Below, piece by piece: positions 9,312 through 18,273 of a stretch of DNA of 38,177 nucleotides. Every line of letters starts with the position of its first letter. Position 1 is the stretch's first letter. The notes under the pieces are model-generated. The model saw nothing but the letters and a program-made list of their open reading frames with translations. It searched no databases and was not told where the DNA came from. Both the position numbers and the translations under genes were made by a program. Source of the DNA: Hymenopellis radicata (lineage: Eukaryota > Basidiomycota > Agaricomycetes > Agaricales > Physalacriaceae); the NCBI GenBank assembly GCA_015501595.1, contig JADNRX010000495.1:1-38177 (forward strand), written 5' to 3'.

Positions 9312-9433
9312 GATAGATGGCGGATGGTGGATGGCGGTGAATGACAGAGTGGCAGAGCCATTTGTAGCCTAGCCGCAGTGTACAAAACCACCGGCCATCT
9401 AGGTCATGGTAGACGCGACGAGGATGCAACGAA

Positions 9434-9557
9434 CGAGAACGAGTCTGGGAAGGTCGGTCCCCAAATTAGGATAAATGCATTTCATATTCCGCTACCCTAT
9501 ACAAAAATTCTAACGAGAAGAAATCCGTCGGAGTTCACATAGTTTCGCAGCTAGCTG
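9434..9557 (-). repeat. Right terminal inverted repeat of the Tc1/mariner element
   Basis: Reverse complement of 6077-6200. The transposase start codon at 9311 lies 122 bp inside it, so the repeat probably also carries the transposase promoter region. Confidence 0.9.
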
Positions 9558-9559
9558 TA

Positions 9560-9568
9560 ACCGGGAGA
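9560..9568. repeat. 9-bp target duplication, right side of element A
   Basis: ACCGGGAGA, identical to 2653-2661. It directly follows the second TA of the Tc1/mariner insertion, as expected if that element jumped into the terminal TA of A. Confidence 0.75.
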
Positions 9569-11166
9569 CACCAAGAACCATTGTTGTCTATGACAGAACA
9601 ATTAGAGTGTGGAACGTTGCAATGGGATAAATAACCTTTGAAGAAAGGTACACGACATACGGGGTGCAGGAAGATGTGTTGGTGGGTGAGCCAGGCCTCG
9701 GAAAAGACATCTGCGCTCTCTCACGCTACGTTCAAGGCAGGGACTTCCGTCCAACGTAATGCCTGTTGATCGTGTTTGGTGATCAAGTGCGTGGGACACT
9801 CTTACTCTTGTCCGTCATCATCTCCTAACAAGACGTCCACTTTCACGCCTCGGACGCGCTCCCCTTGCAGAAGAATTGTTGCCCATCATGTGGAGGCAAT
9901 GTGAGCCGCGCCTCGGACGTGCTCCCCTCAATCTGGATATCGTCCCCATCGACATGCCCACCACATCGACCTGTGTGTTCGTTTACTCTCTGCCGCGACT
10001 TACCTCCCACACCTACCACGGTTCAGATTCCCTTTGGTTCACTCCACGTCTGAGTTGAACCGCGTGGGGGTTGTTTCATTTCAACGATTTCGTCGGGTGG
10101 GCCCATGGAATACTGAGGGCTCCTTCTCAGGCCGAACTCATGGGTGCGCTGGGTCCGACGCGCCGATGCACCGGCGTACAACTTGTTGTTCAATTTCTGG
10201 TTCCCTGGGCCTTACCACCCGGACCAAATCAATCAGCTTCTCGCACAGGCTGATCCTTTGCCGTTCCGCATCGGTGGACTTTGAACGTTTGCAGGCGCGT
10301 TAACCACTGCATATGCGGGCTTTTTCTTTACTCACATTTTTGTTTTCAGACCGTTCCTTCTTGAATAACGTCGACTCGCGCTAGCACATTTCCTCTGTCA
10401 TCTCCTTCACCATTCCATCCTCCTTCACATCAGCTCGCTCTTTCTGACACGCCCCAGGATTTCACGCCAACCCTCCAAGTGGTTCGCCGACCCAACGATA
10501 TGTCTCAACCAGACGCGTTCTAGGGCCCGGGACTGCTATGCACTAGACACCGTAATTGGACCTCGACGCAGAGGTGTTTTGGGTTTCGGCCCGCCCGATT
10601 ATGGTGTCTGTGTAGTCCTGGCTCCCTTGGAGCATGTTCCCATAATTTCGACATGCTATTACGCGGGAGTCTGGCTCCCATAGCATGTTGGATATTGTCG
10701 ACCATCTCCACCTCTGACACCCAGGAAGAGGCGACCACGACGAGGACATGACCACCCTGCTCCCTGACGCGACCACGAAGAGGACACGGCACACCAAAGA
10801 GACATCGCGTCCCATCCCATCGCATCCCTCCCAGCAGCTCCCTCACAATGAACGCGCACACCTCCCAACACGACGGGGGCTGGAATATATCCGTATTCAA
10901 GAATCGTCACCGCGCTCAACCCAACGACCTTTCTGCTAGGATCCACTGATGAGTGCGCGCCCGACCGTCGTCTCCAACGACGTATCGCTGTCTGCGGCGC
11001 ATGTAGCCTAAGCTGGTATAGGCCGGATACATTTATGACTGAGAAGAGAGCTGACACCTTGTAGTGGCAGGAGCTCTCAAAGTCGGTCTATACATGTACT
11101 TATGAACTGCAACAAAACGGCGACTATCTAGAAATCCGTAGAGAAAATGATATATATGTCTGGTGA
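9569..11166. other. 1.6 kb without a supported gene
   Basis: Short open frames occur on both strands (longest 132 codons, minus, 10659-11057) without introns, domains or codon consistency. A small internal duplication is seen: CGCCTCGGACG(C/T)GCTCCCCT at ~9847-9866 and ~9909-9928. The plus strand around 9870-10310 has broken protein-like stretches in changing frames (for example FNDFVGWAHGILRAPSQAEL), suggesting a decayed gene I cannot name. Confidence 0.4.
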
Positions 11167-11978
11167 GCGCGAATGTATGTCCTCTGGCATGACATCTAAG
11201 GGCGCCCCAGGCTGTACTAATCTGGTTTGGTAGCGTGCTATCACATCTCTGACGAGTTACGCACCAACGCGATCGAGCACAATGAAACGTTCCTGCGTTT
11301 TGATGCCGACCCCGACCATAGCCAGACGTGCCAATTCAATTTTGTTACGCTGTCAACTGGGGTTCGCTCTTGTCGTCAGATTGCTGGGCCTAGGAGAACC
11401 GTCGAGGCTCCTCGCAACTGGCAAGTCTACTGGGCATGTACATGGACCGCCTTTCCGAACTCGCATGATAATATTGGAACATCAATAGAAGTTGCCAGGC
11501 CTTTGCTTGCTGTATCTCTTGTCGCTTGAATGGACTTCAATCGTGGTGCCCTTCCCGATGCTCACCGAAGGCTAGACTTGAGCGGCTTCAGGAAACTTGA
11601 AAGCATCAATAATTTTAATCGCCACATACAGTACAATTGGGGGACGAGAACCGTTGGTTGCCTGGGTGACGCATCCATGACTCGCGCTCGCGTCCTGGTT
11701 CGCCGAGTCGAGACGGACTCGGAGAAGACGAAACACATCCTCCGTTTGCTATTACTTGCGCTTCTCTGGGGGCCAAACGATTACACCATTTCAGATACAG
11801 CTCGCGCGCTATGAATACTCCCTTAATCATCTCAGCTCAAGGAAGATGTTCTCCCGGAGCGTGACCAATATGTCGCTGACTGAACAAATCAAAGTTGGAC
11901 AGTTTACTATAGTTCATTGTTATTCGGACGTGGAATGTATTGGAGATCAGTTGTTGAACGTTGGGGCCGTATCAGGCT
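11167..11978. repeat. Dispersed direct repeat, right copy
   Basis: Same orientation as 237-1033. It has gained and lost short stretches relative to the left copy, such as an insertion of about 20 bp near 11920-11940. The outer edges are ragged and no target duplication is evident. Confidence 0.8.
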
Positions 11979-12363
11979 CGTTGAACAACCACCGAGTTGT
12001 CAACTCTTTATCTAGTAGTCAATTCACGCGCCTCGATAGTACAGTACTTGCATGTTGAGTCGCATCTCTGATTGTTCCCATAGTGTCCGAAATCTTTTGA
12101 ACGTCTATTCTGGCTGAGACTCGGAATCGTATGGGTATCAGTAGAATTGAGGCTTGCAATTCGGTGCTCGAGGGCTTGTCCATGGGTTGAATCGAGTCGA
12201 CGTCGACATTTGCCGGTTGGGATGCTCCATTGCAACCCCAACACAAGTGATCCACGCTTTTACATGTACTCTACCAAATCTATACGTCTATACTTGGCTG
12301 AGCGATTCTATCTAAAGAAAATGGAGATCATCTCAGGAAAGGAAGCGATATCAGCAATCATCC
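11979..12363. other. No gene recognised
   Basis: Non-coding sequence between the repeat and the 3' end of the acyltransferase gene. Short sequence echoes of the region after the left repeat copy are visible (GGTGCTCGAGGG at ~12160 and ~1270), so the old duplication may extend further at low identity. Confidence 0.35.
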
Positions 12364-13764
12364 CTACCCGAGATACTTCCCGAAACATTGGTCACCCTTC
12401 AACACCTCTACCTCCTCGGGCAAAACTCCTACCACCACCTCAGCACTTCCATCCCGCGTCTTAGGAAAAACCCAATTCCCACCCCTTCCCTCGCCGGGGT
12501 TTCGATAGCTAACTAGTGGTCCAAACACTTTCCCCCAGTCATCACCATACACCGCACCCGAAAAACCCGAGCCCATGGCTACATTTGTGGTAGAAGTGCC
12601 AACTAAGAATCCCCAGTGGACCCAACGATCTTTCAGTTCGGCAAAATAGCTCGACACGAGATCTGGTCTCACAGCTGTGATAGCTTGACGGATCGACCGT
12701 GCAGCGGCTTGGAGGCCGGATGATGAATCGGAGGAGAGCAACGTCCCGAGATCAAGGCAGGCGGTGAGCTGGTAGATGACATTCCCGATGTACGATGCTG
12801 GGAGGTTGAGATGCCGCCGACCATCTGAGGGCATGAAGATTTGGCTGATGGTTGAGGGTGGGATATTGATGCCCTGTGTGCGACGGCTTCGAATGAAGAG
12901 CACGCTCCGCCATATTAGCGCACCGAGTGCGTCATGTGTGGAGATTCGAAAACCGTCTGGCGGAGTGGCGTCGGCTTTGAGTTGTGCTAGGTTGGAGGCA
13001 GAGATGCGGAGGAGGACTGGGATTTCGGGAGATTTGGCAGCGAAGGGGTGGGGTGTTTGGTCTGGGCTTGGAGCTGCAGGAACTGACGAGACGTATGCTG
13101 GGTGGTCGGATATGTTGAACGGGATTGTGCTCGATATGTTGCGCAAAAAGGTCCGGTCTACACCTGCCGGCTTCGCAGTAGACGTCGATCGTGCCTCGTC
13201 GCTTGCCATTCGCGTCTCGTTGCTCAAAATGCGCATCAGCTCATTCATTCCGCTGCCATCGGCTACAGAATGTGACGCGGCAAACGTGAGGGTGGTACCA
13301 CCAGCAATGGCGCTGAACTGCATCTTACATGCTGCAAAGGGGCGGTCGTTTCCTAGGTCCTGTGGAACAGGCACAAGAAGGTTGTAAGGTAAATCTTCAA
13401 CTGGAAAGTTGGCCGCCTCAAGCTCCCGGAAAGAAAGCATGATTGAGCTGAGATCTCTCACGACCAACTCAAGACCCTGTCCGGGTACGATAGTGCGCCA
13501 ATCTTCCTTGCCGTCTTTGGCTTCGTTGGGAGGTAAGGGCGCGGTAGTACCGCCTAGAAAAGGGCATTGGGAGAGGAATGCGTGCAAAGCGGTCTTCAGG
13601 GCCGCGAGTTGCTCGTCTCGTTGTGCTGTAGAATCACAGCGGAAGAGCAGGAGGCGGCGGCTGTACACGACTGGATGGCGCGCGTCCTCGGGGGCGAGGT
13701 CGATGTGGAATGATGGTCCAGGGATTAGCACGTTATCGTCGAAGGACTGAGAGGCCATGATCAA
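12364..13764 (-). CDS. BAHD-type acyltransferase (transferase family)
   Basis: Single-exon gene for 466 aa, the normal size of the family that transfers acyl groups from CoA thioesters to hydroxyl or amine groups of secondary metabolites. The catalytic HxxxD motif is present as SHSVADGSG (~residue 163-168). The second signature, normally DFGWG, appears as GDDWGKVFGP (~residue 413) with the expected spacing, though Asp replaces Phe at its second position. Fungal relatives include trichothecene 3-O-acetyltransferase-like enzymes. The N-terminal segment VVYSRRLLLFRCD fits the first beta strand of the fold. Likely cytosolic, as no signal or membrane segment is seen. The second Met (13758) is an equally good start. 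There is no metabolic gene neighbour, so the substrate is unknown. The frame is fully intact. Confidence 0.85.
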   Translation of the reverse strand: MIMASQSFDDNVLIPGPSFHIDLAPEDARHPVVYSRRLLLFRCDSTAQRDEQLAALKTALHAFLSQCPFLGGTTAPLPPNEAKDGKEDWRTIVPGQGLELVVRDLSSIMLSFRELEAANFPVEDLPYNLLVPVPQDLGNDRPFAACKMQFSAIAGGTTLTFAASHSVADGSGMNELMRILSNETRMASDEARSTSTAKPAGVDRTFLRNISSTIPFNISDHPAYVSSVPAAPSPDQTPHPFAAKSPEIPVLLRISASNLAQLKADATPPDGFRISTHDALGALIWRSVLFIRSRRTQGINIPPSTISQIFMPSDGRRHLNLPASYIGNVIYQLTACLDLGTLLSSDSSSGLQAAARSIRQAITAVRPDLVSSYFAELKDRWVHWGFLVGTSTTNVAMGSGFSGAVYGDDWGKVFGPLVSYRNPGEGRGGNWVFPKTRDGSAEVVVGVLPEEVEVLKGDQCFGKYLG

Positions 13765-14330
13765 GGTTCGTGGTAGGAAGCAGGATACACAGGGTGGCGT
13801 CTTCGGCAGCCATTTTACGGTGAGGCATCATCCGGCGTCCGCGGAGGCGCATCGGATGACTCGAGATTACTCACGAGCGTTTCTGCGAGGATACTACGGG
13901 CCAGGGTTCAATGCCACACGGCGATAAGCTCGACGATTGTTACTAGATCTGGTCAAAGGGAACATTGAACAAGAACCACCTATACATAAGGAGCACTGGT
14001 TAATAAAGAGCACATGTTAAGTGGATGAGCGAGCTTACCTCTCACACCTGGTACCAACCAATACCGCGAACGGACGCGTGTCGAATTCTTTACATGATAG
14101 ATTGCGTGATAGGGCAGGAGGCCAATGGGGACAAAGAATACCCTCAGTGGCAAAAGAGAACAACATGCTCCTGGAAGCCGACTCGCCGTTAGGAGGGAAC
14201 GGGCCTGTGAACGACAGTCTTACTGTTCTGGTAGATTGCGAAGGAGTTGGATGAGACGCCAGCTTATTTCGAGCGTGGTGGGGCGTTCGTTTCCGTCCCG
14301 TTGGATGGCTCCACTGTGCGACCTACGCAC
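13765..14330. other. Intergenic, no gene seen
   Basis: Holds the upstream region of the acyltransferase gene (minus strand) and the 5' flank of the tRNA gene. Short frames only. Confidence 0.4.
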
Positions 14331-14430
14331 GGCTCAATGGTCTAGTAGTATGATTCGCGCTTCGGGAATTTCCCCTGCCTGTTCGGCAGCTAGATGTGCG
14401 AGGTCCCGGGTTCAACTCCCGGTTGAGCCC
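14331..14430 (+). tRNA. tRNA-Pro(CGG) with 28-nt intron
   Basis: Acceptor arms GGCTCAA / TTGAGCC plus discriminator C close the cloverleaf. Box A (TGGTCTAGTAGTAT) and box B (GGTTCAACTCC) are intact. The anticodon stem is CGCGC/GTGCG and the loop reads TTCGGG then T, giving anticodon CGG. A 28-nt intron (14367-14394) sits at the standard position one base 3' of the anticodon and can itself form a small hairpin (TGCCTGTTCGGCA). A T-run follows the gene. Confidence 0.9.
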
Positions 14431-14448
14431 TAATGGTTTTGTCGGGGT

Positions 14449-15028
14449 TAGGGTGGCGCAGTAAACCTCCGGGGGGTGTTAGTAACGGTATTGATACCGA
14501 CCCCCCGGGAGGTCCTAGTTTCGATACCGTTACTAACGGTATCAATACCGGCACGTGATCATTGCACGTGACTCGGGTGGCGCAATTTCTGCGAAGGCTC
14601 CTATCAGCTCTGCTCAGTTTTCCATGGTTCAGCTCGAGGTAATGGCTATTAAATTGAGGTCTGTAATAAAATTAATCAAAATCTACACTCTGGTCTATGT
14701 CATTTTCAATTTTTCATCTGTCTCAGAGTCACTGTGTTATAGAGGAATAGAGACAAGTAGAAGTCATCAGGAATTAGACACAGCTTTGTTAATGCCTGTT
14801 TCGTTTTGAGGTCAGGTCTGACTGGGGCCATGGTGTGAGCTTGGGTGCAGGCCGTGGATATGTGTCTGGACTCTGGAGACCCGCCCCGCCAAAGTCACGT
14901 GAAATAGTCACGTGCCGGTATCGAAACCTACCTCCCGACCCCCGACGGTTTCGATACCGTATTGATACCGTTACTAACCGCAGTAAACCCGAGGTGTATC
15001 AAAACTAAGGGTTTACTTCACCACCCTA
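14449..15028. mobile_element. 580-bp hAT-type MITE, 8-bp TSD, next to a tRNA gene
   Basis: Ends TAGGGTGGCGCAGTAAACC (left) and its imperfect inverted copy (TAGGGTGGTGAAGTAAACC) are flanked by the 8-bp direct repeat GTCGGGGT at 14441-14448 and 15029-15036. Both subterminal regions carry repeated GGTATTGATACCG and GGTATCAATACCG blocks and CACGTGA motifs, in inverted arrangement. The ~350-bp AT-rich centre has no gene. It begins 18 bp past the tRNA-Pro gene. Confidence 0.85.
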
Positions 15029-15044
15029 GTCGGGGTGTTTAACA

Positions 15045-15202
15045 TAGGTGGCGCAGTAAATATTTAATACTAAACCTTTTAAATTTTAACCTTCCGGTGG
15101 TCACTGGTGTTAGTAACAGTATCGGGAATCGAGATATCATTGATACCGACCCTTGGAGGCCCTCGTTTTGAAACAGTTTCGATACCAACACGTGATGTGG
15201 CG
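15045..15202. repeat. Truncated relative of the preceding hAT-type MITE
   Basis: Starts TAGGTGGCGCAGTAAA, then shows diverged copies of the left-arm blocks of 14449-15028 (TTAGTAACAGTATCG, ATTGATACCGACCC, TTTCGATACC, ACACGTGATG). The right end is missing. More diverged, so probably an older insertion. Confidence 0.6.
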
Positions 15203-15274
15203 CAGTGGGCACTCCGCCCGCCTTTGTCCCGCCACTCTCAGCTTCTCAGAGGAAATGGGGCAGCTTCGTGGCAG

Positions 15275-15823
15275 TTAATAAAGGCCTCTCAATAATTGGT
15301 CGCCACGACCCCATTGTGGCCTCTGAAAGATTGCATATATATTCAGGCCGTCTTTGATATAGGGTGTCACTACACGGGGATTTTCGGGGGCTGGTAGGAG
15401 GAGAGGAAGCGCCTCCTGGTTGCGCTTTCTGACCGAGTCGGCGGTGACGCCAGATGACGCGGGCGTCTCCACTGGCGCTGGAATCGTATGTTTGGTGGAA
15501 GTTTCGGGGATGACAAGGCGCGGAAGCAAATTGAGATCCCTCGAAGGCGTGCGCCCATGTTCGGGGACAAATGCCTGAGGATTCGCAGACCCCTGCGGGA
15601 GACTCGCCGAGGATGATGGGAACGATCGCTCCCAACCTGCTGTCTCCGCTGTCAACGGGTACACCAGCGGCAACGGGGTAGGGCGCTGACGCCTGAATTT
15701 GGAGGCCGCGCGAAAACTGAGGATGAGAAAGAAGATAATGCCCAACAAGCCGATTACGGCCAGTATGAGCCACATCGCTTTCAACCATGTGGGCTCTTCC
15801 GTCTCACGTGTAGTGAGGGGCAT
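15275..15823 (-). CDS. Small single-pass membrane protein, unknown
   Basis: A single-exon frame of 182 aa. Residues ~13-36 form one strong membrane helix (AMWLILAVIGLLGIIFFLIL) followed by a basic patch (FRAASKFRRQRP), then a Pro/Ser-rich tail of about 140 residues. By the positive-inside rule the tail would face the cytosol. A TATA box lies ~60 bp upstream of the ATG, which supports a real transcript. The family is not recognised. Tail-anchored or type III membrane proteins of this size are common orphans in mushrooms. A second frame overlaps over the 3' half but lacks a domain. Confidence 0.55.
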   Translation of the reverse strand: MPLTTRETEEPTWLKAMWLILAVIGLLGIIFFLILSFRAASKFRRQRPTPLPLVYPLTAETAGWERSFPSSSASLPQGSANPQAFVPEHGRTPSRDLNLLPRLVIPETSTKHTIPAPVETPASSGVTADSVRKRNQEALPLLLPAPENPRVVTPYIKDGLNIYAIFQRPQWGRGDQLLRGLY

Positions 15824-15882
15824 GATGGTTCACGCCAGCAGGGGAAAGAGGAAGTCGGGCATATAGGCCAGAAATCGAGGAG

Positions 15883-15890
15883 TATATATA
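15883..15890 (-). promoter_or_regulatory. TATA box upstream of the membrane-protein gene
   Basis: TATATATA on the minus strand, 60-67 bp before the ATG at 15823. Confidence 0.5.
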
Positions 15891-16109
15891 GCCCGTTCCT
15901 TGAGGGTACACGGTAAGGTGATGGGCATCGGGAAAGTCGGAGACGCCCACGTTTTATTATGATGTACACTGTCGGTCCTCTCGTAGAAGGGGATAGACCC
16001 TTGATCAGCGCATCTGTGCCATCTCGGAGCTGAAAGTGTACAAGCTAGCGTAATGAAGGAAGTAAAGAGAGAAGAAGACCGAAGAACAGGAAATGGACGC
16101 CAAACTCAC

Positions 16110-16244
16110 TGTCTTCTTCATGAGAAGGGTAGAGTTCGCGCCGAGTTCGGCCGTCAATGATTGTATAAGTAGTACAGGAAGACGGCGTGGAGATGAGAAG
16201 TTCAGGTCTTGGGCGTGAGTACGAGTGAGGAAGAGCCTGAGCAT
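16110..16244 (-). CDS. Possible 5' exon of a small gene
   Basis: A 45-codon ATG-led stretch ends at a consensus splice donor, GTGAGT (16109 downwards). An acceptor near 16030 would join it in frame to a stretch that stays open to 15781, overlapping the promoter and start of the membrane-protein gene. No family recognised. It could equally be a 5' leader exon of that gene. Low confidence. Confidence 0.22.
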
Positions 16245-16468
16245 GACTTCAACCCTGTAGATTTATGAAAGTCAAGTCAACCAAGCTGAGAACTTGAAGG
16301 GAGGTACGCATACTGTACAAGTCTTCTTGCCTGTCCGTTGAAAGAGAGATTACATACGTACCAGTCAAGAAGAGGTACGGAACTCGCCCCGTTCCACTAT
16401 AGTTTTACGCGCGTGGACGCAGACTTTCCAGTAAATTTCAAGTTCCGAGTCATTATATCATCTACAAA

Positions 16469-17135
16469 TCAGGGTACACGTACTCCATGCTGCAGACACC
16501 AAATCTCGTATACCCGAGCACAGGTCGCTCGATGGCGCACCCATGCATCACCCCAGTAGTACCCCCGGCGCAAATTCTTGAATGCTGGTCCTACAACTTG
16601 CTTACATCCTCGGCAAACTACACTTGCCTTCGTCACGCTTCCCGGCTCAATCCAGTCGTCCTTCTCAAGCGCAGCTTTCCGCTCATCATTGCTAGATCGT
16701 CGAGGTGGCGAGAAGCCGAGTTTCCTTTGCTGGGAGATACTGGGGTAGAGTGAGAGGTAGAAACGGTTGGCGTGAGGACGCGCCATGAACTCCTCCGGCA
16801 CGTCCTGCGTCATGATAGCAACATATTTTCGTGTGTAGTTGACTCGGAGAGCATGGAGGTCTTCGGGAGTAGGAGGGAAACGCGCTTGGCCTGCGTTCGC
16901 TTTCCAGTCGAGCCATTGATGTCGGGCGTCGCAGTGGGCGATGGCACAGCGGCACTAGAGTAAACACGACCATTCCGAATACTGAAGGTTTCGTAGCCAC
17001 TGCAGTTGGTTGTTATTTCGAGACACGGTGTGGTGGAATTTGAACATACCTGGCGCGTTCCTCGTCGTCTTCTGAGTATTCCCCATCTATCTCATCATCT
17101 TCAGAGTATTCGCCGTCTACCTCGTTGTCAGACAT
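16469..17135 (-). CDS. Putative CxxC/HxxxxC zinc-binding protein, spliced
   Basis: The downstream exon (16469 to about 16955) encodes a continuous stretch through PTPEDLHALRVNYTRKYVAI to a C-terminal block CRGCKQVVG ... WVRHRATC. That is CxxC followed 23 residues later by HxxxC, a pattern of small zinc-binding domains in many basidiomycete proteins thought to be regulators. The first exon (17046-17135) starts MSDNEVDGEYSEDDE, contains the acidic repeat DGEYSEDDE twice, and ends at a GTATGT donor. The middle (16955-17045) has two possible frames, so its splicing is unresolved. A longer start at 17270 is possible. Probably nuclear; function is inferred from the motif only. Confidence 0.45.
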
Positions 17136-17510
17136 GGGCACGTCTAGAGAACTAGAGGATGGGCCGCTAGGATCGACGGCATGCTGTCTGAAAACATCAA
17201 ATCGCGTAGACCAAGGCAGAAAGCTGGTAACACACATGTAAAAGTAGCTGTCGTCTAAATTGCTTAGCATTTTGGCAGAGGATGGGAGTATTTAGGTAGC
17301 GAGTAGTACACTGAGACCCCCCCCACGAAGTTTTCTTTTGTACAAGTGCGCATTGACCAAGGCCGCAAAGTCCATCGGTCAAATAAAGGTAACTTGTTGG
17401 CCAGCAGAAAGAGCTGCGCGAGCTTTGTTCGACGCCATGAGTTTTGCACCGCTGACCTTTGTCGCCCCATTTCAAAAAGCAGTACAGGATTTAGGAAGGA
17501 CGCCATCGAT

Positions 17511-17627
17511 CTAAGAAGTGTTGTCGTTGGCGACAATGATGTAGAAGACCAGCGTCAAGATAATGATAAGGAAAATCGAGAGACAAAGCTGCCAGAAGTA
17601 GATAGATGAACGCACATGAACTAGCAT
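17511..17627 (-). CDS. Possible 38-aa membrane micropeptide
   Basis: A 38-codon ATG-to-TAG frame reads as one membrane span: a short basic N-terminus (MLVHVRSS), then about 24 strongly hydrophobic residues (FWQLCLSIFLIIILTLVFYI) and a short polar tail. Such a long uncharged Ile/Leu/Phe run would be unusual by chance in this GC-balanced DNA. Tiny single-span proteins exist in fungi (for example ATPase-associated proteolipids), but I see no specific family signature. It may also be a stray frame. Confidence 0.3.
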   Translation of the reverse strand: MLVHVRSSIYFWQLCLSIFLIIILTLVFYIIVANDNTS

Positions 17628-18273
17628 CTTATAAGCATGCAGGTCGAGGACAAGGTGCAATGGACTAATAAGGCAATTCTTTCGCGGATCAAAGTAGATT
17701 GATCGACTTGGTCCGATCTTGCTGCCCGCTTTTCTCCTCGAACTTCGTCGTCGCTAGCTTGCTGGGCCTTTGGCCAGTGGCGCCTGCTTTTATGCTGCAT
17801 TTATCTGTTCCGGCTGGCTTGGATATAAAATCACGTGGAATTCTTTGATTGGCAGGCCTTGGTCGAATCGTTCCCGTCAGGACACCCAAAAACACGCAGA
17901 GACTCGATATCCTGCCCTCACTAATACACTAGGAACTCTCTTTTCTCGAATCTCGACCATTTGCACCGGGAATATTTGAATTTGCGCCCACGGGCTGGAC
18001 CATATTATCAGCAATCGTGGGTCCACCATTCGTAACGATACGGCGCACTAGCGATGCACAGCCCTGCAGCCGGAGGCCAGACATAGCGGAATGATAGTCA
18101 TGATACAGCAAGTCAGAACTGGAACTTCATCGATAAATCTGGAAGTAGGTCGGCGAAGTCTGGAATAGTTCCAGATGGACGTTCCGCACGTCACCGAACC
18201 CTGCAAAACTGCACTATTTATTGCCTCCTTCGAGCGCTGCAGTCCTTCATCGAAATCCCAATCCTACTCCACA
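17628..18273. other. No gene seen; upstream region of the NDUFA4-like gene
   Basis: Only short frames on both strands. The last 150 bp before 18274 are presumably the promoter and 5' leader of the following gene. Confidence 0.4.

Larger units (their letters stand above)
6077..9557. mobile_element. Two-gene Tc1/mariner (DD34E) transposon, 3.48 kb
   Basis: Inverted ends of 124 bp (6077-6200 and 9434-9557), starting CAGCTAGCTGCGAAACTATG, are flanked by TA at 6075-6076 and 9558-9559. Inside are two convergent genes: a spliced plus-strand gene of unknown function (6425-8039) and a minus-strand DD34E transposase (8132-9311). Their 3' ends are 92 bp apart. Both lie wholly between the inverted ends, so both move together. 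Simple Tc1/mariner elements carry the transposase only. The transposase has one frame error, so this copy may be inactive. Confidence 0.9.

Noticed and set aside
10520..11057. Overlapping minus-strand frames of 90-132 codons
   Set aside because: Three frames are open at once in GC-rich repetitive sequence; none has a recognisable family or start context.
12776..13750. Plus-strand frames of 203 and 113 codons
   Set aside because: Antisense shadows of the BAHD acyltransferase gene.
16692..17000. Minus-strand frame of 102 codons (start MATKPSVFG)
   Set aside because: Overlaps the zinc-protein exon in another frame; the frame with the CxxC/HxxxC block is more protein-like.
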